From Apostichopus japonicus (lineage: Eukaryota; Echinodermata; Holothuroidea; Aspidochirotida; Stichopodidae): DNA of 64,000 nt. The position numbers were made by a program, and so were the translations under genes. Below, one piece after another: positions 11,670 through 24,981 of the stretch. The notes beneath the pieces are model-generated. The model was not told where the DNA came from, ran no database searches, and saw nothing but the letters and a program-made list of their open reading frames with translations. The DNA is taken from assembly GCF_037975245.1 (NCBI RefSeq), contig NC_092576.1:2785501-2849500 (forward strand), in the 5' to 3' direction. Positions within the stretch are counted from its first letter, which is position 1. Each line of letters starts with the position of its first letter.

Positions 11670-13780
11670 TTTTCTATTTTTTCTTTTGCAGTAGTGCCTG
11701 AGTTAACGTTGGCTGTGGGCAGAACAATTTAGGCTGCAGGCATGTATATAGAAACTTGAAGGACATGAAGCTGCAAGGACACTTGAGCTTGACCATAAAT
11801 TGGGTGACAGATATGCCAGGGACAACCCTGAAACGTCCAGGGGCGTACTCGATATCGAGAGGTGGTTATGTGGAGGGACATGGGGTGGGGATAGGATGGG
11901 TAGGAAGAGGTACATGGTTCAATGTAGCTGTGAGTGAATGTTCACACTTCGCAAAGGTCTCCTAACACTCAAAACACTTACCTCACCTGCTCATTAATAC
12001 TCCGCACTGGCCATGAACATACATGAAGAGAGCTGCAGTAGACCTATATGCGAGCAGGGCGGAGTTGTTTCCATATCAACTTCCTGATGCGAGGCGCCAA
12101 GGGACTAACTACTGCCCACAACTATTTTATGCTTCATAATGTAACAGTACCTGACATCAACTAAGAGCTCATGATCTAGTTTCTTGCCATAATATCTTTT
12201 TATTTCCAGGAAGTCCAGGGACATGAAACTGTCACATTGACATAAAGGGCTGGTACCAACGAAATTATACGTTTAAAGGGCTCAAGGCTAGATGGAATTT
12301 TTAGGGTCTCTGAGTATTGTACATGCAAGGATGATGATAAAATGTTCCAGTTAAGAACACCTCATCCGAAAATAAGAATATTTTGTTCAAGATTAAAAAT
12401 CCAAATGCCAAAAGCTTGATGATAATAAGAAGTCTCATACTTTATCACTAAATGCAAAAAAAATATGTTTGCATTTCATTACAGCCTTTGAAATGTTTGT
12501 CAGGATATCCTGTATCTGTGAGTCATCGATGAATTAAACCTCTTTAGTTTATAACAATTGCCAAAAGTGGTTTCTATCAACAAAACCTCACCCGGGTCAA
12601 AATTTCAATTTTAAAGTGAGGGGATATTCAAGACATGTACAAAGACTATTTCGGAGGCACATTTTTACCTGGTGGGTGGGCTACATGAGATCTAAGGGAT
12701 GTCACCAAAGGTGGAGGGGGTTGGGGTAGAGATATGGTCACCTCACTTTAATTGTCATGATCATACTTACATTGTAATGGAAAACAAAACACAAGGAAAT
12801 AAAAAACAAAAAGACCAAATAGACTCACATAGTTTATAATGCTATTATTTTATTTATTTCAATATATCTCATAATTTGGAATGGGAGGATCATGTTTCTT
12901 ATTTTCCTGTTTGGAAGAGTTGGGAAACTGAGAGACCAGGTTTAATTGCACTTGTATTGAATACATTAAAATTTAAGAATAGATATAATATATACAAATT
13001 GATTTCATTGATCTTCTAGCAGTAAGTATCATCAACATAAATTGTGCAAATACATGAGGCAAAAAACAAAAAGCGAAAAACGAAAAGTGAGAAAATAAAA
13101 TGGCTATTTGTTAAATAAAATTTTACAATTATATTTTAATAATAAGAAGAGGATGACATCATATGAGCAAAGCTGGAAGTACTTTCACCTGTTTTCAAAA
13201 CATAAATGGAACAAAGTAACAAATTTACAGAATATATAATTTAATATTAACTCAATAAGAAAAATAAATACCATCCCAAGGCATTTGAGAGATGTTAACG
13301 ACCTACATATTAACTCCTTACTTAACTTCAATCTTCTAAATTTGTGATAAATTTTGCACCAGTGGAAATAAGTATGACGTCAAACAGGTAAAGTATGCGT
13401 GAGCATCCCACACTAGATGAAAGAAGGCGACTGTGATATCACGTTTTACAAAAGACAAATTTGACAGACCGTGAGACAAGAAACAGCGGACATGAACTTT
13501 CACCACTTGAGATAGAATACCCAGCCAAAAGAAGCTTTTGTGCAATTTTTTTATTTTTTTTTTATTTCACAGTCAGTATTTCTGTATGTGACTTTCATTT
13601 ACAAAAACTTAACAGAAAATTACATTAGCAATGAATGAAATGACAAAATTTTGTCCGTAATGACAAAATTCACCATTACTTGTGTTGGTTGGTTATAATT
13701 CATTAGAAAATCAAGCACATGACTCCTTTACTGAGAGCTTGCTCCAAATACTGCAAGTTGACCTGGTGATGTATGAGAGC
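11670..13780. other. Intergenic DNA upstream of ACAA2
   Basis: The 5' flank of ACAA2 and probably its promoter. I see no clear TATA box at a convincing distance and no CpG-dense block. No other gene or element was recognised; open frames here lack protein-like composition. Confidence 0.45.
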
Positions 13781-13980
13781 TACCTACCCCCCCACCCCCC
13801 ACCCCACCCCCATTCTGTGCACATGATACAACCAATGAGAAACACAACAGTTTCTTTCTCACTTTTGATTGAGGTTGGATGCAGCAGAAATTTGGGAGGA
13901 TGGAAGGTGGAAGAGGTAATGGGGGGGGGTTGGAGGAGGGGGAAGGGAAGGTTGGGGGAGAGGGGCGGGGAAGGATGTTC
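13780..13980. repeat. C-rich then G-rich low-complexity tracts
   Basis: A C-rich run (13786-13812) is followed by a G-rich purine tract (13920-13975) with many runs of three or more G, able in principle to form a G-quadruplex. The overlapping open frames on both strands are products of this composition. Confidence 0.6.
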
Positions 13981-14954
13981 AGTAAACAAAATAATCCCAG
14001 CTGTTAAAAGGGAAAAATGAATGACAGCCATTCCACTGGGACCAATTTTCTTCTCATGAAGGAATAAGTCGTCTGTTGGATACATGAACTGACATGAACT
14101 GTAATAATGAATGGCTGTTCAAAAAAAAAATTTGAATAAATAATATTTTACCAGTTTAACAAATCAATAAAAAATCAATTAACAACAGTACTGAGAACAC
14201 TGGCCCAGTATAATCCACAGAGAGAAAATCTGACACAAGTAATTTTCAAACAGAAAAAATTAATCTTTGGCAAAGCCAGCAAGTTGGCAATAAAAAAAAA
14301 AATTGTCAGGTCTCTCTGGAGCCAAATTCCAATCCAAACACAATCAACCTTTTGGAAGACTTCTTTTGTCACCTTTTGGAAGACTCATTGATTGTACTTA
14401 GGTTTGAGATTTTGGAAGGAATTTACATCAAAACGTAAAAGAATAGGCATGATGTTGGAAGAGAGAAAATTGATTAGAAGAAAGTAATTACTTATTTAAC
14501 TGCTTGTTCACTTTTTTAAAGCAAAAGCAACGATAAATTGTGGCAAATTCTGGAAGACAGACCTGAAAGAGTGATGGAATATATTAAACTAATAGAAAGA
14601 GAAAATATAAACTCATAAGTCAATATGTACATAAAGATATCAGTTTATAGAGACCAGATGTACAGACACCATTGGATGACTTTATATAGTGAAACAAAAC
14701 AAGGCCGGTCAGTTGAGACAATTTCACAATGATTAAACCACTTTGTACTGTACTCTCAGATAATGCTTCAAAGCACTTGTACGGACAGGTTGAATAGTTC
14801 CTAACTTTAATCTGATAGAAATATGACGTTCACTGCTCCTACTGTCAGTACGAGTGCTTTGAAAGCGGGATATGAAAGAACAGTATAGAAATAAAAATTG
14901 TCCCAAATGGTATGACAAGAAGACTGTTCATTAGATGAAATAAATATGGAATAA

Positions 14955-15692
<738 letters not shown>

Positions 15693-15954
15693 TAAGTTGA
15701 TGTGCAAATCAAGATTTTCACATAAAACTGTTAGTAGTACTGAAAGCACTATGTTATTAGCTTTGTACATATTATATTTTGATATTACCATAAATAACAT
15801 AATAAACAATAATTGTTCGAGTGATCTTAAAGAAAGTTGAGGCATGAATAATTACGAGTAGATAACCAATTTAGCTCATGGAAATAAAAATAGAAGTACG
15901 ATGTGGATCACAAAACCACATTAGTTATAAGGCCGACAAAGGTCTGAGTTAAAC

Positions 15955-16290
15955 GGCGTTACTTGAAGTAACTTGGGGTAACCTCTAGTATCTTGAGTAA
16001 CCACTGGTAATGTGGGTTACCTTGATTTATGTGAGTAGCATCTGATAACTTGAATAACAAGTAATGCTGGTAACCGTTGGTAACCCTAAGTAAGATATAT
16101 AACCTTAAATTACTTGGGTAACCTCCAAATAACATGGATAACTGCTGGAGAATTAGATGACCTCAAGTAACTTGAGTAATCACTGATAACCTGGCATAAC
16201 CTTAGTTAAATTGATAACTTTTAGTTACTTGGATAAACCTTTGATAACTTGGGTAACTTCTGGTTACTTGGAGAGCCTCAAGTAAACCAA
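15955..16290. repeat. Degenerate short tandem repeat of TAACTTGGGTAACC type
   Basis: GTAAC/GGTAACC and ACTTG(G/A)GTAAC motifs recur every 10-25 bases with much divergence. It looks like an old short-unit array. No gene overlaps. Confidence 0.6.
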
Positions 16291-17330
16291 AGGAATGCTG
16301 ATGCCATCAGAAGAACATACAACAATCTTTTTAACTCTCTCCCCAGCTGTTTAAAAATTCAAGAAAATAAATATTGACAGCACGGCTCGTTAAGTATCAT
16401 TAACGCTTTCATAAATATTATCAAGGTTAAAATTTGGACATAATGTCAATTTACTGAAACAATTCAAGAAATGTCTCAAAAGTCATATTGTTTATGCAAT
16501 AGATAATTAAAAATGAAATATGGTTTGAGAGTCCAATAGTTGACAAAAAATGAAGCCATGGCAGGGTGAACATTAATATATATACCAGCTTGAGAGAACT
16601 AAAAGAAATGTACCGGTTTAATTTGAATTTTGGAAATTGTGAAGTGACTAGCATGTATTCAATTTAATGTAATGTGACATTGAGACAAGTAAACTCAAGC
16701 AAAACTGCCTTTAAGCAATATCCCTACATCTGTTCAAGTGTATCTTTATTGTTAAGGTCCATGCAACAGAAAATCTGGTTGTCCAACAGAATCCGGGTGG
16801 TTTTATTACAAAGAAACCATCTTTTCATGTGGCTTCAATAATGAATTTTACTAAGACTGATGGCTCACTTTTCAAAAAAGTGAAAATCAAATAAAAAAAT
16901 GTATACTTGTTCTTTAATTTTACAGAATATTTTTGTACAACAAACTAATGTGGCAAATTTGAAGTTCTTTGCAAGCTTGTCAAAAAAACCTTGATATCAG
17001 AATTTTGAGTTCATGGTCTGAAAATTGAAAGAGGGATTTGGAAATCTCACAAACTGCAGGAAAGTTGTCAGCAGGCTGCATTTCATGCACCTAGATACAT
17101 CAAATGCCCTTGGTACCAAAACTGTTACTCTTACCAACAAAAACTGAAAAACATGTTGTAAAAAGCGGGGGTGAGGGGTGGGGGAGGGTGAATACTAGGT
17201 CAACTGTTGTTGAAACAAGGAAACCAAGACAATAAGAGCATTTACACAGTTGAATCTCCTTCACTTGAACATGGAAGTATTTTTTAGAAACAATTTCCAA
17301 TGATATTTACATTAAATATTTTTGGTTATT
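16291..17330. other. Intergenic DNA 3' of the CRACR2A-like gene
   Basis: Single-copy-looking AT-rich DNA, possibly including part of the CRACR2A-like 3' untranslated region. No gene or element was recognised. Confidence 0.45.
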
Positions 17331-17336
17331 TTTATT
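17331..17336 (-). terminator. Possible polyadenylation signal of the CRACR2A-like gene
   Basis: The minus strand reads AATAAA about 30 bases past the stop codon. That is rather close for a 3' UTR, and other hexamers occur further on, so the assignment is tentative. Confidence 0.3.
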
Positions 17337-17364
17337 AAAGAAAGAAAGAAAAATGCTACAAATG

Positions 17365-17532
17365 CTACGACCTGCAGCACTTCTTTTTGGCGACTACTTC
17401 ATTGATTAATTTGAGGGCCTCCTCCATCTCACGATCTTCTTTCTCCAAGAGTTGATGAGCTAATTCTTCGATACAGTCTGTGACGTTGGCGCCGCTCTTG
17501 GCACTGGCCTCGTAGAAGAGACATTGATAGGA
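17365..17532 (-). CDS. CRACR2A: CRACR2A-like exon 16 (C terminus)
   Basis: 55 codons plus [20 protein letters not shown] holds the guanine-specificity SAK motif. An amphipathic tail and KKKCCRS follow, with the two cysteines as the expected prenylation site. Confidence 0.93.
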   Translation of the reverse strand, partial: SYQCLFYEASAKSGANVTDCIEELAHQLLEKEDREMEEALKLINEVVAKKKCCRS

Positions 17533-20500
17533 CTGTCGGACAAGAAAGGAGGTTTAGTTGTCTGTTAATAGAAATTCAAAGTATTCCTGAGCAAAATAAA
17601 ATTTGTAAAACAGTTGACTTATTTTTCTTGCAGGACCAAAGGTCACTTCTGCTACAATTCTTGCAGTTTACATTCCTTATGATACTTTGATAGTTTTCTT
17701 TTATAAATCCTACCAAGTAATAATTCTGGCATCCTTCCCCCCCCCCCTCCCATAGTCATAAACTAATTAATTCAGTGCATGTGTAGCCTTGCAAGTACTA
17801 AATTGACAGTTAAAATGGAACCATTTTGGGGGGGGGGGGTGGAGGGGGAGGGGCGGTTGAGTGTCAACCAGCAAATGAAAACACATAGAGATGAGTAAGG
17901 GTGCTTTGGGATGTGTGGAGACATGTTGTAGAACTAGACAAGATAACATTAATGTTGGAACATCAAATGACAGACCAAAGATATTCAATGAAGCTAGATC
18001 AATTCAACTATACAAGATATAATTAATGTTGATAAATCACATTTTAGACCAAAACTCATTTGATTTACTCACAGCGGCCAATGACTCAGCTGATTTCTTT
18101 TGGACTTGTCGTGAGTCTTCCAGGTCCAGCTTATTTCCAACCAAGACCTTGACAACATGTTCGTCAGTAACTTCCTGAAAATTAAAGATATATTTAAACA
18201 TATTTTGTTTGCTACAATTGTAATAAGAACATGAATCCTACATATGCAAACCAACATACAAAGTCCGGTTGATTCATCGTTACTGTAACAATTGACAATC
18301 GATAATTTCCTGGAAACTGCAAAGATGTTAAATTAGCCTTGCGGTAACCATGGCAACTGAGGTCAAGAACCCCAAAACAAAGAGTGTTAAAGGTCTGCTT
18401 TATAAACCCCAACCATAGCACCCTATTATGGAAAAGTTTCTTGAGATTACGTAACCGACCTGCCTTGGCCGTAGAATGGCCTCTTTTCACCAATTAAATG
18501 CCTGCCCCTTTTTTTTCTTGTATGAGAGTCTTTGTGTGAACGCTGTATGATTAACTACACTGCAGACGTGAACATATTTCCACACAGTGATAACACAAAG
18601 AGCCTAATGGTGTTAAGAAGCTATGCAGACTAATTGTTGAGCCCAGAGGTCGATTTACGACCGTGGCAGGTCGATTACGTAATCGCAAAACTCTCCTAGC
18701 TATAACCAGCTATAATTGGAGCCAATAAAGTATGATCTTTAAATCAAGCTAGTACCTCGATGTTAGTCATCCAGTTACGGACATTCAGAAAGGATTTCTC
18801 CGAAGTCAGATCAAAGACCACGATGACGGCATCAGCTTTCCTGAAGTAATGTCTGGTGATGCTTCTGAATCTCTCCTGACCGGCCGTGTCCCAGAGTTGA
18901 ATGGCCACAGAATGACCGTTGACCGTCATTGTCTTGACTTGAAAGTCGACACCTTATGCAGGAAGGTAGAAGAACAAGATTGGTCAAATGTATCTCATGG
19001 CTTTGCGTCGTACGTCTTGTTTCTCTACGATAGAATTTTGTCCTCAGACAAGTTTGGAATACTGTTTATAAGTGGATCTTGTATTACCTTCATGTACCTC
19101 TGTTAACCCCATCAAATCTCCCTGCACCCCTTTCTCCCCTCTTCTAAAATATCCTCCTTCCAAACAATACAAGAAATAAAAACAAAAAAGGTACTTTTTG
19201 TAAGGAAAATCACTCAAGACAGAGCTAGGGTACAAAGAAAGCCGAACGACTTGATCTGCTCTCAAGCCCAGACTGCTACCATTGAGACTGTCACTGTCTG
19301 ACCGTGACAGTGTTACGTCAAGGTGAGGTGAGGTGATACAGGTGAGGTGAGGTGAGGTGAGGTGAGGTGAGGTGAGATGAGGTGAGATGAGGTGAGGTGA
19401 GATACAAGGTGAGGTGATACAGCTTACACTTCAAAAGGGAACAGATGTAAAACATGATCTTAGTAAAAGATTCGTGAGCGATCTACTGTGTACTTTGTCT
19501 GAGCTGCAAAGATACATTGGGTAAAATTATAAGAAACCAGTAAAAGGAAGGAAACCAAAACAGCATCATAATATTGTCTTTACCTATGGTAGCGTTGAAG
19601 CTTTCCACAAAAGCATTATTGCACACCCTGTGCATGAGGGATGTTTTACCCACATACGAATCACCTACAAAAACTACTTTGTACAGGCGCTGAGGGTCCC
19701 TCAGGAGGTAAGTTTTCTGAGGTAGAGAAAATGAAAATGAAAGCAAGTTTAAAAGACTTTCGGTAGTGGTACGGTATATTCTTTTATGAGAATCATTATG
19801 TCGAGGAATTCTTGTGAGATTCCACCATTTTTCAACGTGCCCAGAACCCTCAGAAGAACCTCAAAAGAGTTCATATCTGTTTCTCACGAGAAAGTTCCAT
19901 AAGAGAAAATATGATTGTGTAAACAGTATTTGGAATAAGTTTCATCTACGATGATTCTTTAATCATTGCTGTTTCTTAAAACTTGAGGTACCTCTTAACC
20001 AAAGTGAAGTGACCTTGCAGAACTTTCCATGCCCTTTCCACATGGAGAGTAATAATTCTTAAAGCATTATTTTGCTCATGGTCCTCTCAACTTTTCACTT
20101 TATCCATTTAAGTTATATACAGTGTATGTTTTTCATAAGTACCCAAGGTTTTAATGTATAAAAAATTTACTGCGATCCAGATTTCATTTTACATTGGTAA
20201 GTCTGATAAATGCCATAAATAAGAGATATGAAATAAATAAATCTTTGATGGAAAAGGGGGAGGTGTAGGACTGAAGAGGAGCATATGGATGGTAAATGAT
20301 AGAGAAGAGTATTAACTATGACTCCTAATACCATTGACCAAAGGTCTACTCAGGGATGTGCCCAGGATTTCTTGAGTGCCGGGTATACTGATCGCTGTCC
20401 TGGGGGAGGGTCTAAGGGGAGGAGGTGTGCCCCTCCCCTTTGATTTTTGAAGGTGCTCGGATGCCAAATGCTGGCACTTGTGTAGCTTTTTCAGCACATA

Positions 20501-21876
20501 CATTAGTTTTGCTAACAATTTAAATTTTTGGGGTGAAATATATTGTTAGGAATGTCAGGATTTTAGATGAAAATAGTGCTGGGCGGGATTGACGATTTTT
20601 AAGACAGTGCTGGGCGGTAGTTTTTCGTGCTGGGCGGGGGCCGCCCAGTGCCGCCCAGTGTGGGCACATCCCTGTCTACTATATGACTTTTTTTCTGTGA
20701 TTACATGAGGACGGGAGTATGTAAATTGGGTGATGGGGGGAGAGTGGGGAGGGTGGGGTAGGGTGGGGTAGGGAGGAAGAACAACAGGCAGAGCTAACAT
20801 ACTAAATGCTTTACCTCTTGTCCACCACCATCCACCGAATCTTCTGTTTCTTTCTTCACTTTTCTCTGCTTAGACTTGTGTCCATCATCTTCTAGTGGTG
20901 ATTCCTCCCTGCCAAAGATCCAACTTAAATATTAATTCAATCATTCATAATTCTTTCCAATCTTCTCAGGTTCAATCTCATTTCTTTCAGTACTACCTGG
21001 CTGTAAGTTTCGTAGTTTGTACTAATTTACCTCCATTCATTGATTTGTTATTTTTTTTTTAAGTTGTTGAACTGCTAACTGTAAAACTGTGAAATCGTTA
21101 CAACATATTTTTCACATTTTTTTATTTTTTTCTTATTGCAGACTTAAAATTTGTGGCCGGTTTCTGTAGATTCTGGTTTACATAATGATAATTGTTGATG
21201 ATGGACGTTGAATGTGACAGATCTACTAGTTTTAGGTGAAGTATCACTCTAACCTTCCCCAAAAGCTATCATCTTCCAAGTATCTGTCATCCCCACCCCC
21301 TTCCCTTCTACCGTCCCATTCTCCTCACTCCTGTCACCTACCTGCCCACCCTACCCTAACTCTCCCACCAAGCAGGTTACTCACCCTTCTCCTGGACCTC
21401 TCAAAACCACATCAACACTCACAGATTCCATCATAACATCTGAATCAGCATTCTGTGTGGACATTGACCACTGGTGCCTCAATTGAGACAAAGGTGTATC
21501 ATCGTAATGCCCGTTTTGGTGGGCCGCCTCTAATTCAGCATCCAGGCTCTGGGCAAGTTCCTCCGAGAGAGGGGTGCCATTAAATAGAGGGTCCATGGAT
21601 CTAAATCCCATATCATCGGGTTCTCCCCGATCCAGCAGGTCACCATTTCCTTGCTGCAACATATGTCCATTGACAGGGCTACCACCGTGGTAGGTACTGG
21701 ACTGGCTACGATTCAATACCCGTCCCTGGGTCGGGAAATTGTCCCGTATCGGCGGCAGGGCACCCGTGGAATGTTCGTACTCAAAGTCATACTCCACATC
21801 TTCATCTTCTGGCACGGCGTTGGCGTTTATGTCTGAACTTAAGCTGTGGAAGGCCAACAGAGACATATATATAATA

Positions 21877-21909
<33 letters not shown>

Positions 21910-24900
21910 TTAATGGAGGGCTGAAATAGATTGAGGTTATACAAACGCATCGAAAGACTGTTCCCCATGTGACCACATAACAAAGATATCATCAATGTAA
22001 CGTAGGTACAGGAGTAGTAGAAGATTAGAACTTTCGAGAAATCTAGATTGAAAATTAGCCATAAATAGATTAGCGTACGCTGGGGCCATTTTTGTCTCCA
22101 TGGCTGTCCCCTTATCCTGAATATACAATTTTTCCATGAACGCAAATACGTTGTGTCTGAGGATAAAGTCTATATGTAGGGCGATCTCCTCAGCGTTGTT
22201 GTGGTTGCCCTCAGATAAGTATTTCTTACATGCCCGCACCCCCTCATCGTGCGGAATATTGGTGTAAGGGGCAGATACGTCGAGTGTGACAAGTAAGGTA
22301 TGGGCCGGGAGTCTGATGGGTAGGGTGGATAGTTTCCAAAGAAAATCTGTGGTATCCTTGACGAAACATCAGTGGTTGTAGCTGGCTATCGATGAAGCCA
22401 GAAATATCCTCAGTGAGGGTACCTCTACCAGAAACAATAGCGCGTCCGGGTGGTATCTCTTTGTCATTGGTGTGCATGGTGGCGGTCGATTCAGAGGATC
22501 CAGGTATTGTCTTCATTTTGAGGATTTTGGGGAGCATATAGAAGCAACCGGGTGATGGAGCTTTGGGTATGAGATGTCCGATGGTTTAGCAGAGCCGTTC
22601 AGGAATGGTTGAGATTATGCTGTTAAGTTCATTTTGATGGTTTACTGTTGGGTCTGAGTTGAGTTGCAGGTAGTTGTTGCAGTGTCGTTGCCTAGTTGCC
22701 TTTGTGCCTCCGATGTGTAGTCGTCGCGATCTTGTATGACAATGGCTCCTCCCTTGTCAGCTGGTTTCACCACAATGCCGATATTGTTCTTCACAGTTTG
22801 GAGTGCCGTGTGCTGCAATTTATTGAGGTTAGGACGAGATTGTATATATTCTTCTCGGAAATGGAACATAGGAATTTGAGATATGAACACTGTGAGAAAG
22901 TTTCCCTCCCTGGTTTTTAGAAGAAAAGAGGAGAATATACTATGGATTTGTCCTCCTTGCGGGGGTAGTTGGGTTGATGTAGTGGTTACGTCCTTCCGGT
23001 GGAGTCAACCATCTGGATTTTGGTTTCGATTGGATTAGTAGCTGATCACCTATTGTATTGTCTGGGGTACATCTTTAGCCCACTCCGTTAGACGGATTCT
23101 GTGACAGAATGACATAGTGTCTTGACATAGCTCAATGTCATTAAGTCCCTAGGTAGGACAAAATGACAACCCCTCGTCAAGGCCTTCCCTTTCTGATTTT
23201 GTGAGGGTGTGTGCGGACAGGTTAACTATGCTTGAAGACTTGTTCAATTGAGGGTTGGGTGCCCGCAATGACTCCTGAGGATCAATTATAGACTGTGTAG
23301 CACAATAGTATCTCCATCGTCTGAGATCTCCAAGAACTGGGTCTTGGAATGAACTTGTGTCATTTGCGTTGGATCGGTAATTGACCGGGAGAGGTATTTC
23401 TTCTCCTGTTCAATACTTTCAGAAATTCTTTTCTGTTTCTTGTAAGCGTCTTGAGCGCCAGATGCATTGTTTCTGTGACGCCATCCTACAGATAGAAGTG
23501 GCTTCAGAATCATGTCCAGTAGATAATTGTGTTCTTCAATCAAAGTCCTCTAGGAATGAGATCCAAGCTTTTGCAGTTGGACAAAAAGTGGATGCTAGAC
23601 CGTGTTTGGGTCAATTTCATGAGACGTAATTCCCTCCTGCGTTCTTCTGGCTTGGAATGGTACGGCATCGAGAAATGGGTCTGTACGCATGTTGTACCTA
23701 GTCTTAATATTAGGTTGGATTAAAGGCATTCCTTGTTGTCCTTATTTTTTCTACTATTATTTCTATGCAACACGTGGAACGGTTCATCATATCTATACCT
23801 ATATATAAATATTTTTTTGCACAATTTTGAACGGACAGCGATCAGCAAGTAGTATGCCAGTTTGTAGTAGTTGCTCGGCCAATCAAGTCTAGAATTTAAT
23901 AAGTTTAGCCACTTGCTTAGAAAAAATGCCAGTGCTTAAAAAGTCAACTGACTAAAATCAACTTCCTACTTGCATTGGGGGGGGGTGGTGGTGGTGGTGG
24001 TGGTGGCTGGAGCATTCTTACATAAGCTATCCTCCACTACATTATTGAAATATCTTTCAACCATCAGCGCTGTTATAATTGTAAAATAATTCAATGTATT
24101 TTAAGTTTCAGTTAATCAATTTTATATGAGACATATTTTGACAACTGCCAAGGAATTTGCTTTTTGGTATATCAAAACTTTTATCTCTCACCGCCCTCCC
24201 CCTCCCCCTCCCTTCCCTCACCCTGCCCAACAGATCAGAGCTTTACAATTAGATCAGAACCGTATCAAGAAGACAAGAAAGCATCTTCAAAGTCTCCAAG
24301 AGAAAAACATGAGAAAATGATGATATTCAAACAAAACTAAAACAGAATAAAATTTAAAAAATAAAACAGCTTGAATTAAAAATCACCTGGTGATCAGCAG
24401 ACAAAAGATGAAGAATTCTTAAGGTTTGGGATGAGGATGAGACCTGCAGGAGAACATCAGAGACGGCGCGAGTGCAAGAGAGGAGTGGTGAAGAAGAATG
24501 GACAGGATAGATTGAAAGATTGAAGGATTGAAAAGAAAGGAAAATAGTAAAGTGAAAGACAGAAACTAGCATGAATTCAAATTCTGACAGAAAAAAAATA
24601 AGAAAAACCATTTCCTTTTTATTTTGATCTTTTTTCTTTTAGAATTTTCAGGTAGTAGCTCAGCATTAGAGTATTACTTTATATTTTAATTTTTTTTTTT
24701 TTTTCATGTTTACTTTTAATTTTGTTCTTTGATTTCACCAACTGCTGCTTCCTCCAATGCATGAGATGGCAAATAGTGGCAGAGGGTTAAAAACTGTTTT
24801 AAACCTCAAATTCGAACGGAGTAAAGAAATCCATAGCTAGAAAAGGATCTGTACCATTGACTTCTGTATTATATATGTAACAAGCTTGGCAGCACATTGC

Positions 24901-24929
24901 CTGTTGAGCATTCCAGCCCAAACCTGATG

Positions 24930-24981
<52 letters not shown>

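Noticed and set aside
13682-14085. Frames of 101-112 codons on both strands
   Set aside because: Produced by the C-rich and G-rich low-complexity tracts; proline/glycine repeats without domains.
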